This document shows, piece after piece, positions 41,694-51,775 of a stretch of 64,000 nucleotides of DNA. This stretch comes from Saprospiraceae bacterium (GTDB lineage Bacteria > Bacteroidota > Bacteroidia > Chitinophagales > Saprospiraceae): the NCBI GenBank assembly GCA_016711125.1, contig JADJTQ010000012.1, forward strand, positions 310,001 through 374,000. Direction: 5' to 3'. Position 1 is the stretch's first letter; every line of letters starts with the position of its first letter. The translations under genes and the position numbers were made by a program. The notes below the pieces were generated by a model. That model made no database searches. It worked only from the letters and a program-made list of their open reading frames with translations, and had not been told where the DNA came from.

Positions 41694-41797
41694 CTTTTGT
41701 AATTTTTTTAGACTGAAAAGATAATATTGGAATGATCATGGCGTATAATAGCTAAGTTTCCTGCTATCCCCCTCGGCTGGCAAAAAACTTAACTTAG

Positions 41798-42736
41798 ATG
41801 AAGAACACACTTATCAGATTGAGCTTTGCCTTCCTTGTGTTTGGTATTACCAACTCACTTTCAGCCGATCCCGGGCAAAATTCAGGGTCGCCCAAGGACA
41901 CTACCTATTGGACTTCAAAACGGACTACTGGTTTGTTTTTCTCCCAGCACAGCTATAGCGAGCATTTCAAAGGAGGCGGTATCAGCTCGATTGCACTGGG
42001 CAGCACCTTTGACATGGAATTAAACTACAAGAAGGACAGGCGTACCTGGGACAATCGTTTTCAAATGAGATATGGTGTGATTAAAATGGCCGGTTTACCT
42101 CTCCAAAAAAACGATGATCACCTCGAATTAGATTCCAAGTATGGTTATCGATTTTCCACACATCTAAAGTTTTCAGGACTCTTTAACTTCAACACTAAGT
42201 TGCATGACATCTACGAAATAAACAAAACTGGAGAAAGAGGGAAAAGAATTGGCAACTTCGTGGCTCCAGCATACTTCAACCTTGGGTCGGGCATTGACTA
42301 TTTTACCAAGGATAAATGGTTAAGCATTTATTACTCTCCAATCAATAGCAAGCTCACAATCGTTGGGGATCGTTCGCTGGTCAATCAATATTTACCAGGT
42401 CTTGAAGAAGGCCGGAATACGCGTTATGAATTAGGATCTTTGCTTCGGATAGAGGTAAAGAAAGAAATTATGACTAATATTTTCGTACATACGATAGGTA
42501 GTTTTTTCACCAATCATTTGAATGATTTTGGTGTATTTGATGTGAATATTGAGAATAAACTCAATTTTAAAATCAACAAACTGTTCAGCGTAAATCTGCT
42601 CACTCAACTTATCTATGATGAGGATGTGCTATTTGATATAACCTCTCCAGAGGGAGAAGAAGCAGGCACATCTCATAAGGGTCCGCGCACCCAGTTTAAG
42701 GAAGTGCTTAACATTGGGCTGACTCATTCATTTTAA
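41798..42736 (+). CDS. DUF3078-family outer-membrane protein
   Basis: The 312-residue protein has a signal peptide. Beta-barrel-like strands typical of DUF3078 follow: FSQHSYSEHFKGGGISSIALGS, ELNYKKDRRTWDNRFQMRYGVIK, DHLELDSKYGYRFS, FVAPAYFNLGSGIDY. The last residue is Phe, as in many barrel proteins. The function is unknown. Confidence 0.88.
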   Translation: MKNTLIRLSFAFLVFGITNSLSADPGQNSGSPKDTTYWTSKRTTGLFFSQHSYSEHFKGGGISSIALGSTFDMELNYKKDRRTWDNRFQMRYGVIKMAGLPLQKNDDHLELDSKYGYRFSTHLKFSGLFNFNTKLHDIYEINKTGERGKRIGNFVAPAYFNLGSGIDYFTKDKWLSIYYSPINSKLTIVGDRSLVNQYLPGLEEGRNTRYELGSLLRIEVKKEIMTNIFVHTIGSFFTNHLNDFGVFDVNIENKLNFKINKLFSVNLLTQLIYDEDVLFDITSPEGEEAGTSHKGPRTQFKEVLNIGLTHSF

Positions 42737-42776
42737 CATTGGCCATGGGAGCCAATGGTATTCTTTCTGTAGACCC

Positions 42777-42807
42777 GTAGAGGAGGTTCTATACCTCCGA
42801 CTCGGAA
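42777..42807. repeat. 31-bp hairpin repeat, copy 1
   Basis: GTAGAGGAGGTTCTATACCTCC continues as GACTCGGAA; GGAGGT and ACCTCC form a stem around TCTAT. Copy 2 (42914-42944) differs by one base. The surrounding 269-base gap between DUF3078 and tex holds only these repeats. Confidence 0.7.
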
Positions 42808-42913
42808 CCAACATTCGGCGTAAATCCGTGTAAATAAGGCGATGAAATTACAATGTGTTCCTTATCCACTGATTGCCGCCAATTAACGTAGATCACTTTT
42901 TATTTCCATAGAC

Positions 42914-42944
42914 GTAGAGTAGGTTCTATACCTCCGACTCGGAA
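42914..42944. repeat. 31-bp hairpin repeat, copy 2
   Basis: Same as copy 1 (42777-42807) except T for G at the eighth base or nearby, which shortens the stem to AGGT/ACCT. It lies 137 bases downstream of copy 1, upstream of tex. Confidence 0.7.
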
Positions 42945-42993
42945 ACAAGTGGTCGGTGAAGAATGCGGTTATTCTTTACTTTGTCACAATTAA

Positions 42994-43001
42994 TATATTT
43001 G
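42994..43001 (+). promoter_or_regulatory. Candidate -7 element before tex
   Basis: TATATTTG matches TAnnTTTG and ends four bases before the tex ATG. No TTG at the usual -33 spacing is seen. If used, the mRNA would be nearly leaderless. Confidence 0.3.
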
Positions 43002-43005
43002 CCAG

Positions 43006-45113
43006 ATGGAAAACACCCTAACCACTGCCGTAGCAAACCGAATAGGATTGCCATTCAAAACTATTCAGACTGTGTATCAGCTTTTTCAAGAGGGATCCAC
43101 GATTCCTTTTGTAGCCAGGTATCGTAAAGAAGCTACCGGTGGCCTTGATGAAGTTGTTTTACGGAATATCGAATTGTCGCTCACTCAGGTGAAGCAATTG
43201 ATGGACCGGAAGGATTTCATCATCGAAACCATTAACAGTCAGGGTAAACTAACACCGGACCTTAGAAAAGCCCTTGAGCAATCAGGTGACCTCACTACCC
43301 TCGAAGATCTCTACCTGCCTTTCAAGAAAAAGAGAAAGCCCCGGGCTACCGTTGCAAAAGAGCTTGGTCTTGAACCACTGGCAGACCTCATATGGGAACA
43401 GGGAATCAAAGCACCCGAGATTCTTGCCCAAAAATTTATAACCGCCGAGGTTAAATCAGTGGCAGATGCCTTGTCCGGCGCCAGTGATATTCTGGCGGAA
43501 AAGATAGCAGAACTTGCTTGGGTTAGACAGTCGCTTAGAAATGATTTTCAAAGGCATGGCCTATTAAAAAGTGCAGTTGCAAAGGACAAGGAAACAGTAG
43601 GAGCCAAATTTGCCGACTATTTTTCCTCGGAAGAAAAGATTGCCCGTTGTCCATCTCACCGGATATTGGCTATTTTAAGAGGCGAAAAAGAAGGAATACT
43701 TCGGATTCAGATATCGATTGATGAACAGCGGAGTTTATTAAATATCAAACGTAAAATAATTAAAAACAATAATAAATTTGGTCATTTTCTGGATAACGTA
43801 ATTGACGAAAGCTATAAAAGGTTAATTGCGCCTTCCCTGGAAAATGAGACTCAAAATTTCTACAAAGAAAAGGCTGATGAAGTAGCCGTTGAAATTTTTG
43901 TCAAAAATCTTAGGCAGTTATTACTGGCAGCACCTCTCGGAGAAAAAAATGTATTGGCCATCGACCTGGCTTTAGAACCGGATGCAAAGTCGTGATCTTA
44001 GATCCCCAGGGAGACATTCAATATAATACCACAGTTTACCCCCATCCACCCCAAAATGACGACGAAAAGGCGCTCCGGTCAATTAATGATCTATGTAGTC
44101 GGTTTAGTATTGAGGCAATTGCGGTTGGTAATGGCACAGCGGGAAGGGAGACCATGGATGTCCTTAAGAAAAATCCATTACCAGGAAATCCAGAGATATT
44201 TCTGGTCAATGAAAATGGTGCTTCCATTTATTCGGCATCTGATCTCGCCCGGGAAGAATTTCCTGACTACGACATTACCGTTAGAGGCGCTATCTCGATC
44301 GGTCGAAGATTGATGGATCCTCTTGCAGAACTTGTAAAAATCGACCCAAAATCGATTGGAGTTGGTCAATATCAGCATGACGTCAATCAACGCTTGTTAC
44401 AGGATAGTCTGAACAAAACGATCAGCAGCTGTGTTAATCTGGTAGGAGTTAATATAAATACAGCAAGTAAACATCTCCTCCAACACATCTCGGGTCTTGG
44501 AAATACTTTGGCCCAAAACATCGTTGAGCACCGGAGGGAAAATGGGCCTTTTAAAGATCGTCAATCAATCCTAACCGTGACACGACTGGGTGCAAAGGCC
44601 TTCGAACAATGTGCTGGATTTCTTAGAATTAGAGATGGACACAATCCATTAGATAATACCGCTGTGCATCCTGAGTCTTACGCTATTGTGCATCAAATGG
44701 CCCGAGATCTGAATTGTAAAATCGACGAACTAATAAATAGTCCCGAAAAACGGAAAGGGATTGAGCCGGGTAGATATGTAAATGAAAAATTTGGATTGCC
44801 AACTCTGAAAGATATTCTAAGTGAATTGGAGAAACCTGGTTTGGACCCACGGGGAAAGGCGAAAGTATTTGAATTTCACTCCGGCATAAAGACAATCGAA
44901 GACCTCGAGATCGGCATGCAGGTACCGGGTCTGGTCACTAATAACACCAAGTTTGGAGCATTTGTCAACATTGGTGTTAAACAAGATGGGTTAATTCATA
45001 TATCGCAAATGGGTGGCAATGACCTTCATCTCGATGATCAGATTATGGTTAAAATATTAGAAATTGATGTGCCAAGAAAACGAATTAATTTGAAATTTTT
45101 GGAAGCTCTTTGA
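43006..45113 (+). CDS. Tex-family RNA-binding transcription accessory protein, frameshifted
   Basis: Two frames (43006-43995 and 43992-45113) make one Tex protein of about 702 residues, the normal size. The first holds the N-terminal helical domain (IPFVARYRKEATGGLDE, TLEDLYLPFKKKRKPRA). The break at 43965-43966 (CC for CCC) interrupts the YqgF-like motif; restored it reads AIDPGFRTGCKVVILD. The second holds SIGVGQYQHDVNQ, a helix-hairpin-helix pair (VGVNINTASKHLLQHISGLG), and a C-terminal S1 domain (GLVTNNTKFGAFVNIGVKQDGLIHISQ). Tex binds nucleic acid and affects transcription. Confidence 0.94.
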
Positions 45114-45206
45114 TTATTATTTAGATCTTTTGCAGGAGTTTAGTCTGGAATATTAATTGGAAAAGAATATCATTTAGGTTTCCATTTCTAAAAGCGGAGA
45201 GCAAAT

Positions 45207-47332
45207 TCATCTCTGGTCTCCAAGCGCAAAACAATAGTACTTATCACCTGCTTTCGTACCTGGCTTACCTCCCCCACCTCCGGCAATGACGACATATTGT
45301 TTACCATCAATCATGAATGTAGCAGGAGTAGCATATCCTCCAGCATCCAATTGGTATTCCCACAGTAATTGTCCGTTTGCGGCATTATAAACATGAAATC
45401 GCTCATCCATGGATGCACCGATAAAAATCAACCCACTTTTAGTGATTATCGGCCCTCCCATATTAAAAGTCCCCGTTGATGGTATGCCTCGCTTTTCCAA
45501 TTCGGGATAGGTTCCCAGCGGAACTTGCCATTCAATTTTACCTTCATCCAAATTGATCGAGGTGAGCATGCCCCAGGGTGGTTCATTTGCAGGAAATCCT
45601 TCGGGATCTTTAAACTCATTGTGTCCAGTCGCTATAAACGGAATTTCAGCCGGAAAGCTACTTTGCATTTTTTCGATCTCCAACTTGTCTTCGTGACCCT
45701 CATCTCTTAAAAAAGCTATGATGGCTTTTTTTTCGTCTTCGCTCAATGTAGCATGTGCTGGCATTTGTCCCTTGCCGAGAGCCAATACTTGAGAATTTCG
45801 GCATCGGTGCGTTGACTAACGACTTCCCGAAGGGCATTTAACGCCACCAGTGCAGGATTGGACGAGAGTGACATGGAGTGACATTGCGTGCAAAGCGACT
45901 GAAAAATGTTTTCCAAATTGAAACCTGGTAGTTTCTTTGGTTGGAGCCGCAGGGACCATTGATATCCATTCTGCCTCATTGCTGCAGTTGACATAGAGCC
46001 GCCGGTGTTGGGGATCATAGGCAGCCCCACCCCAGTCTGTACCTCCATTAAACTGTGGCATTATCACCGAAGGTTTTATCCTGGAGGAGTAAAAATGCGG
46101 CCAGTCACCATCTTGGACAATCTGACTCTAACACTATCGGCTGAAGAGATATTGATATTTGTCAAATTGTTAATGTCAAAATTTTGGCCGGCATACCTTA
46201 ATGCTTCAATTGGAAATGGCTGAGTGGCCCAGGTTTTTTCTCCCGGTATGTCACTTTGGGGTACCGCAATTTCTTCGACGGGGAAAAGGGGTTCTCCTGT
46301 TTCCCGGTTCAAAATAAAAAGATGACCCATTTTGGTAGGTTGAGCTAATGCATCGATTTGGTGCCCATCTTTTTGAATGGTGACAAGGTTCGGTGGACAA
46401 GGAATATCATAGTCCCAAATATCATGATGCACTGTTTGGTAGTGCCACAGTCGTTTGCCCGTTCTTGCATCAAGAGCCAAAATACAATTTGAATAAAGGT
46501 TAGCTCCGTGCCGATTACCTCCATAATGATCATAGGTTGCAGACCCGGTGCCACAATAGACCACTCCCCTAGCCTCATCCAAAGTGAATCCGCCCCACAC
46601 ATTGGTACCTCCTGCCCAGGTCCACGCATCCGGAGGCCATGTTTCATATCCTTCTTCGGCCGGTTGAGGTATGGTATGGAAAGTCCATTCCAGGTGACCG
46701 GATTGCACGTTATAAGCACGAATATGTCCTGGAGCCGCGGCGCCTGGTCCTTCTCCCAAGGTTGATCCAAGGATAAACTTATCTTCAAAAATAATTCCGG
46801 GTGTCGCTGCTGTCACCCAGGCATGTCTGACATTTCGTCCCAGTCCTTCATAAAGATCAACCTGACCATTTTCCCCAAAAGTTGAATCAAGGGTCCCCGT
46901 TAGTGCGTTAATGCTGTAAAGAAAAGAACTCCTCACAAAAAGAATCCTGGCCTTTTCGCCTTCAGCCCAGTAGGTTACTCCCCGATTTACACCTCCACCC
47001 TGAACGTCGGGATTAAAATTCCATAATTCTTCACCGGTATCGGCTTTGAGTGCCACTAGTTTCAAACTTGGTGTGGTCAAATACATGGCGCCATCAATGA
47101 TGAGCGGATTGCATTCGATCGTACTCCGAGCTGAGTTGTCTCCACAAGAATAAGTCCAGGCTAGTCGCAATTGACCAACGTTTTCTTTGGTAATCTGATC
47201 CAATGGCGAATATTTGCTACCTATGGCATCCCCACTGTACAGTGGCCAGTCTGCATTGGTACGAAGATCAACCTTGCACCCCAGCAATAGCAAGCCATAG
47301 ACCATGTAACAAATAATTAAAAGTCTCATCAC
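45207..47332 (-). CDS. PQQ-dependent dehydrogenase with inserted cytochrome c domain, three frame breaks
   Basis: The lipoprotein (lipobox LLGC) has quinoprotein propeller blades: DWPLYSGDAIGSKYSPL, GVNRGVTYW, WAGGTNVWGGF, HHDIWDYDIPCPPNL, FILNRETGEPLFPVEE. After a break near 46078 (IFTPPG then IKPSVIMP) comes FNGGTDWGGAAYDP. After a break near 45940 a cytochrome c segment with CTQCH follows; after one near 45785 come MPAHATLSEDEKKAI and the last blades (STGTFNMGGPIITKSGL, YATPATF). Each break is one base. Such enzymes oxidise sugars or alcohols in the periplasm and pass electrons to the fused heme. Confidence 0.88.
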
Positions 47333-47449
47333 GATTGAGATGGTTCGTCTTGTGTAAATTAAAACAAAATCGGGATGTGTAGGTCATCGTCCAAAAAAGG
47401 AAAATGCCGGCAGCAATAGTATTAATGACAACATCAAGTAATCACAGTA

Positions 47450-47590
47450 CTAGTTAAAATCACGACCGGTCTTAGGGCAGAAACTCACTGTAGCTGTACT
47501 TTGAATAGAGAATTTGCTAGTCTGCAAATGATGTGATGGATCCCAGTCCAGATGGACCTTACCATCCGAAATTCGTAGAAAGGTTCGTAA
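47450..47590 (-). pseudogene. Possible coding remnant
   Basis: A minus-strand frame of 46 codons without ATG reads FLRISDGKVHLDWDPSHH, then TATVSFCPKTGRDFN and stops. The sequence looks like protein, but I do not know the family. It lies in the 283-base gap between the PQQ dehydrogenase and tspO-like genes, where nothing else is seen. Confidence 0.25.
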
Positions 47591-47615
47591 TCATGCGACA
47601 GCGATATGCTTCCTC

Positions 47616-48098
47616 CTACTTATTTAGCCAGTAAATAGAAACATTAAGTGCCAAGGCAAAAGAGACCCAAAGCAGATAAGGTACCATGAGATATGCTGCG
47701 AATCTATTAATTGGAAAAAAGCGCTTGATACATAATATGATCAATATCCATAAGATGATAATGATCACTAATGCTCCACCCGGCGAACGGGCGCCAAAAA
47801 ATATAACCGACCAAAATCCATTGAGGACCAGCTGGGCCAGAAACAACATGACAGCATTTTTCACCACTTCCCGCTCCCACCCTGCATGCCAGATAATTCC
47901 TATCGCCACGCCCATCATCACATATAAAGTGGTCCATACAGGAGCAAATATCCAGTTAGGAGGATTGAAGGAAGGTTTCAATATACCCGGATACCATGAA
48001 CTTAATGCCTCTGTAGTGGGCAAACTGCCGATATAGCCAACCATCACGCAAGTTATTACTGCAATTAGTATCTTAGGCCAAAGTAATCTTAGGATCAT
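47616..48098 (-). CDS. TspO/MBR-family protein
   Basis: The 160-residue protein has five membrane helices and the family motifs WYPGILKPSFNPPNWIFAPVW and WTTLYVMMGVAIGIIW, then LVLNGFWSVIFFG and YLLWVSFALALNVSIYWLN. TspO proteins bind tetrapyrroles or cholesterol-like ligands in membranes. It stands alone with the GH-like gene divergent from it. Confidence 0.93.
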   Translation of the reverse strand: MILRLLWPKILIAVITCVMVGYIGSLPTTEALSSWYPGILKPSFNPPNWIFAPVWTTLYVMMGVAIGIIWHAGWEREVVKNAVMLFLAQLVLNGFWSVIFFGARSPGGALVIIIILWILIILCIKRFFPINRFAAYLMVPYLLWVSFALALNVSIYWLNK

Positions 48099-48223
48099 TA
48101 GGTGCTTTTTTGTGTTACCAACTTGTTTGGATATTTGACATAGAATATCTGAAAATATAATACTTCTGTTCTAGAAATGTTCCGCATTGATCAGAGAAAA
48201 TTTAATTCAAAAGGGAAAATCTT

Positions 48224-49705
48224 ATGGATCATATATCTAATATCATCATTTATTCAATGATCGCGCTTGCTTCAGGAACTCTCGGTAATGAGCTTCTTCA
48301 GGCACAACCAATCTCCAAGGATCCAACAAATCCCCACTATTTACACTACAAAGGGAGTCCGGTATTACTGATTACCTCAGCAGAACATTATGGCGCCATC
48401 CTTAACCTGGATTTTGACTACAAAGTATATTTACAAACTATGGCTGATGAGGGCATGAACTACACCCGTATCTTTACCGGAAGTTATGTGGAAGTAGCTG
48501 GAAGCTTTGGAATTGCCAATAATACTCTGAGTCCGGAAGCTGGGAGATTTCTAGCCCCCTGGAGTAGAACTACTGAGCCCAGTCTTTACGAAAACGAAGG
48601 TAAATTCGATCTTGGTCAGTGGGATTCGGAGTATTTCAAAAGGTTACATGATTTCATGATCATGGCCGGAAAATTGGACATCATTGTCGAGGTTACTTTT
48701 TTCTGTGCAACCTATCAAGATGCTTATTGGATCCGACATCCATTTAATCCTGGTAATAATGTTAATGGTCTTGGCGATCTGACCAGACAAGAATTTAACA
48801 CCCTAAAAAATGAAAAGGTCGTAAAATATCAACAAGACTTAGTACGAAAACTCACTCAAGAACTCAACCCTTATGACCATGTATTTTTTGAAATCTGCAA
48901 TGAACCCTGGGCTGACAACGGTGTTGATGTAACCTTTCTGCATAAGACATTGATTCCGCCGGAAAATTCTTTGGGGTGGCTCTTGTGGGCAAGTTCTGCT
49001 GCTCCGCGTACCTTGGCATGGCAAAGAGAAATAGCTCGTACATTTGTTGAAGGTGAAAAAGACCTCCCTAAAAGACACTTACTCGCCCAAAACTACAGCA
49101 ACTTCAAAGAATCGATCACCGTAGTTGAAGACAATATCGATATTCTAAATTTTCACTATGCTTGGCCGGAATCGGTTACCCAAAATTATGGGTGGAACCG
49201 TCCGGTCAACTTTGATGAGTCTGGTTTTGCCGGCAGTCACGATACTACTTATTTGAGACAGGCCTGGGCTTTTATGTGTTCAGGTGGAGCGATCTTTAAC
49301 AGCCTGGATTATTCATTTTATCCAGGCAAGGAAAATGGCAGCGGAAGTAATGAAGCCCCTGGAGGGGGAAGTCCGAGCCTAAGGAGACAACTTAAGTTTT
49401 TGTCAGAATTCTTAAATTCCTTTGAATTTGTGAGAATGAAGCCCAGTGAACATCTCATTCTGCATAGTCCGGGCATGGTGAGTTACTGTCTGGTTGATCC
49501 CGGAAAGTCATATGCTATTTATTGTGAGGGAAGAAATCAGGGATTATTGGATTTGGATTTGCTAGTGGGATCCTATGAATTGAAAATCTATTCACCGGAT
49601 GACGGACACTTATTATTGGAAGAAAATATTGAGCATGTGGGTGGAAAAATTGCGCTTACTATTCCTACACATTCCAGGATTGCAATTTCCCTTCAGAAAA
49701 TCTAG
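48224..49705 (+). CDS. Secreted glycoside-hydrolase-like TIM-barrel protein
   Basis: The 493-residue protein has a hydrophobic N-terminus. Then follow clan A-like barrel segments: YLHYKGSPVLLITSAEHYGAIL, MADEGMNYTRIFTGSY, the acid/base site FFEICNEPW (NEP), DILNFHYAW, and a possible nucleophile in VNFDESGF. A C-terminal beta domain (about residues 410-490) follows. It resembles cellulase-superfamily and DUF4038-like proteins; the substrate is unknown. Confidence 0.8.
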   Translation: MDHISNIIIYSMIALASGTLGNELLQAQPISKDPTNPHYLHYKGSPVLLITSAEHYGAILNLDFDYKVYLQTMADEGMNYTRIFTGSYVEVAGSFGIANNTLSPEAGRFLAPWSRTTEPSLYENEGKFDLGQWDSEYFKRLHDFMIMAGKLDIIVEVTFFCATYQDAYWIRHPFNPGNNVNGLGDLTRQEFNTLKNEKVVKYQQDLVRKLTQELNPYDHVFFEICNEPWADNGVDVTFLHKTLIPPENSLGWLLWASSAAPRTLAWQREIARTFVEGEKDLPKRHLLAQNYSNFKESITVVEDNIDILNFHYAWPESVTQNYGWNRPVNFDESGFAGSHDTTYLRQAWAFMCSGGAIFNSLDYSFYPGKENGSGSNEAPGGGSPSLRRQLKFLSEFLNSFEFVRMKPSEHLILHSPGMVSYCLVDPGKSYAIYCEGRNQGLLDLDLLVGSYELKIYSPDDGHLLLEENIEHVGGKIALTIPTHSRIAISLQKI

Positions 49706-49831
49706 TTTCATTGGAATAGATTGTTGCTCCTTTTGTCATGCTTAGTTACTGCGTGATCCACAATACGAGTTAATACTATTGCACAACTGAATAAGTTTCC
49801 TTAACATTAATCAACTAAATGGAGACACGAA

Positions 49832-50202
49832 ATGACAAAAAATCCGATAAATTGGTTTGAAATACCGGTTAAAAATCTGAGTCGAGCTGCTTCTTTTATG
49901 AGAAGGTACTTCAATGCAAATTATCCATCCAGGATTTTGGCGATCTAAAAATGGCATGGTTTCCTTCAAACCGTGATGCTCCGGGTTCTGCCGGATCTTT
50001 AGTAGAGCAGGAGTCTTATATTCCCTCGCATGAAGGTAGCATGGTCTATTTTAACGTTGACGATATAGAAAAGTCTTTATCGAGCGTGACTGCTTATGGG
50101 GGCAAAGTATTGTATCCTAAAAGGAACATTGGCGAATTTGGCTATGTAGCACATTTTGAAGATTCGGAGGGTAATCGGGTTGCTCTGCATTCGGACCACT
50201 AA
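49832..50202 (+). CDS. VOC-family (glyoxalase/bleomycin resistance-like) protein, frameshifted
   Basis: The ATG at 49832 starts MTKNPINWFEIPVKNLSRAASF. The frame then breaks in the T-run at 49894-49897; one more T restores YEKVLQCKLSIQDFGDLKMAWFP and the frame continues from 49951 to 50202 (GSMVYFNVDDIEKSLSSV, FGYVAHFEDSEGNRVALHS). The product of about 123 residues is a usual single VOC domain. The conserved metal-ligand pattern cannot be fixed without comparison. Substrate unknown. Confidence 0.85.
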
Positions 50203-50218
50203 TCGAACCAAAACAAAT

Positions 50219-51640
50219 CTATTCAGTGAGCTTATTGAGCAGCCCGTCGAATACCATTCCATGAAAAGGCCACACCGCATACCAGTACAAACGGCCTAAA
50301 ATCCCTTTCGGCCGAAAAGTCGCGGTTTGAATGAGAGTATTCTCCACAATATTAAATTCTAACCAGGCTTCACCTGGCAACTTCATTTCCGCAAAAAGCA
50401 GCAACCTGCCCTCTTCTCTGTTGCTATATAAAACTCGCCAGAAATCGATTGCATCGCCTACATCAACAAGTTCTGGATGAGTCCGTCCTCGTCGTAATCC
50501 TACCCCTCCAAATATTCTGTCGATAAAGCCTCTAAACTTCCAGAGCCAATTGGCATAATACCAACCAGTCTCCCCTCCAATTTTCCAAATTCTTTCACGG
50601 CATTTCTCAGAGGAAGTAATTTGGGTGGACCTTTTCTCGATCAGACATCCGTAAGTGGGTACATGAATAAGTTCGGAGATATCTTGCTCAAATCGTCCAC
50701 TAACTAACGAGTCCTTCCAACTTGAGAGGACTTGATTATCTCCAATGGCTGAAAAAGTGCTCTCTAATGCTTGTTTATAGGTCATCGGTTTTATACCTAG
50801 TTTTTCATTGAGGTCTGAATCTCGACATACAACCTCCACTTTCATACTATCTACCAACGCCAATGCCAGTTTAAAAGAGGTGGAGGTTACAAAATACAAC
50901 CAATAGGAAGACAAACGTGGGGTCATCACTGGCACTGTGAAAATATATCTCTTCAAAGACCTTACTTCAGCATAGACCATCAGCATCTCTTTGTATGTTA
51001 AAATATCCGGGCCTCCGACATCAAAGTTGCGGTTAAATGTTTCCTTATTACCAAGGCAGCCGGTCAGAAAAGATAACACATCAGTAATGGCAATTGGCTG
51101 GCAGCGAGTGTCCAACCATCTGGGAGCAATCATCACCGGCAGTTTTTCTACTAAATCCCGAATGATCTCGAAAGAAGCTGAGCCTGATCCAATAATAATT
51201 CCAGCACGTAATGTTGTGAGGCTATAATCACCCAGAGCGAGTTCCTCCTCGACCGCCTTTCTAGACTTTAAATGTTCCGAAAGTGAATTTTCATTCACTA
51301 TGCCACTGAGGTAGATCACCTGTTTTATTCCTGACGATTGTACCCATTCTCGGAAGTTCTTAGCCACTCGAATCTCCAAGTTGGCATAATCGGAGGAACT
51401 AGACATGGAATGCATTAGATAAAAAGCGGCATCTACTGGTTTATGTAAACTTTGGAGCGTATCTAAATTTAAGAAATCCACCTCGACGACCTCAATTTTC
51501 TCTTTGATTGAAAGCGTAGGATTAAAACGCCTGCTATCTCTTACACAACATGTCACCTTATGACCATTTGCTACTAAAACTGGAAGTAGCCTCTTGCCAA
51601 TATAGCCGTTAGCACCGGTTAATAAGATCTTCATGGTCAA
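50219..51640 (-). CDS. NAD(P)-binding SDR protein fused to DUF2867
   Basis: The 473-residue protein starts with an atypical SDR domain (MKILLTGANGYIGKRLLP, DAAFYLMHSM, VIYLSGIV, LTTLRAGIIIG). A DUF2867 domain makes up the C-terminal third (ETGWYYANWLWKFRGFIDRIFGGVGLRRGR, FEEMKLPGEAWLEF-like, FRPKGILGRLYWYAVWPFH). This fusion is common in bacteria; the substrate is unknown. It is divergent from a TetR gene with overlapping promoter elements, so that regulator may control it. Confidence 0.9.
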   Translation of the reverse strand: MTMKILLTGANGYIGKRLLPVLVANGHKVTCCVRDSRRFNPTLSIKEKIEVVEVDFLNLDTLQSLHKPVDAAFYLMHSMSSSSDYANLEIRVAKNFREWVQSSGIKQVIYLSGIVNENSLSEHLKSRKAVEEELALGDYSLTTLRAGIIIGSGSASFEIIRDLVEKLPVMIAPRWLDTRCQPIAITDVLSFLTGCLGNKETFNRNFDVGGPDILTYKEMLMVYAEVRSLKRYIFTVPVMTPRLSSYWLYFVTSTSFKLALALVDSMKVEVVCRDSDLNEKLGIKPMTYKQALESTFSAIGDNQVLSSWKDSLVSGRFEQDISELIHVPTYGCLIEKRSTQITSSEKCRERIWKIGGETGWYYANWLWKFRGFIDRIFGGVGLRRGRTHPELVDVGDAIDFWRVLYSNREEGRLLLFAEMKLPGEAWLEFNIVENTLIQTATFRPKGILGRLYWYAVWPFHGMVFDGLLNKLTE

Positions 51641-51704
51641 ATGAACAGATGATCCGTCGTAAGTGTTCTCAAAGCCAGTACAAATGGAGGTGAACGAGCC
51701 AAAA

Positions 51705-51734
51705 CAAAAATATTAGATACTAAAACTTGCACAA
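51705..51734 (-). promoter_or_regulatory. Promoter of the SDR/DUF2867 gene
   Basis: On the minus strand a TTG (51734-51732) is followed after 19 bases by TATTTTTG (51712-51705), matching the Bacteroidota TTG / TAnnTTTG pattern. The leader would be about 60 bases. Confidence 0.5.
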
Positions 51735-51758
51735 TTGATAGTAATGCTATTATCTTTG
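51727..51758 (+). promoter_or_regulatory. Promoter of the TetR gene
   Basis: TTG (51727-51729) is followed after 21 bases by TATCTTTG (51751-51758), a good match to the Bacteroidota promoter pattern. The start codon is 17 bases further. Its -33 region overlaps that of the divergent SDR promoter (TTGCACAA). Confidence 0.55.
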
Positions 51759-51775
51759 TTTAGACAGAGACAACA

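Noticed and set aside
43965..43966. Programmed frameshift in tex
   Set aside because: The break is in the middle of a conserved motif with no slippery heptamer, and similar breaks occur across the window, so error or decay is more likely.
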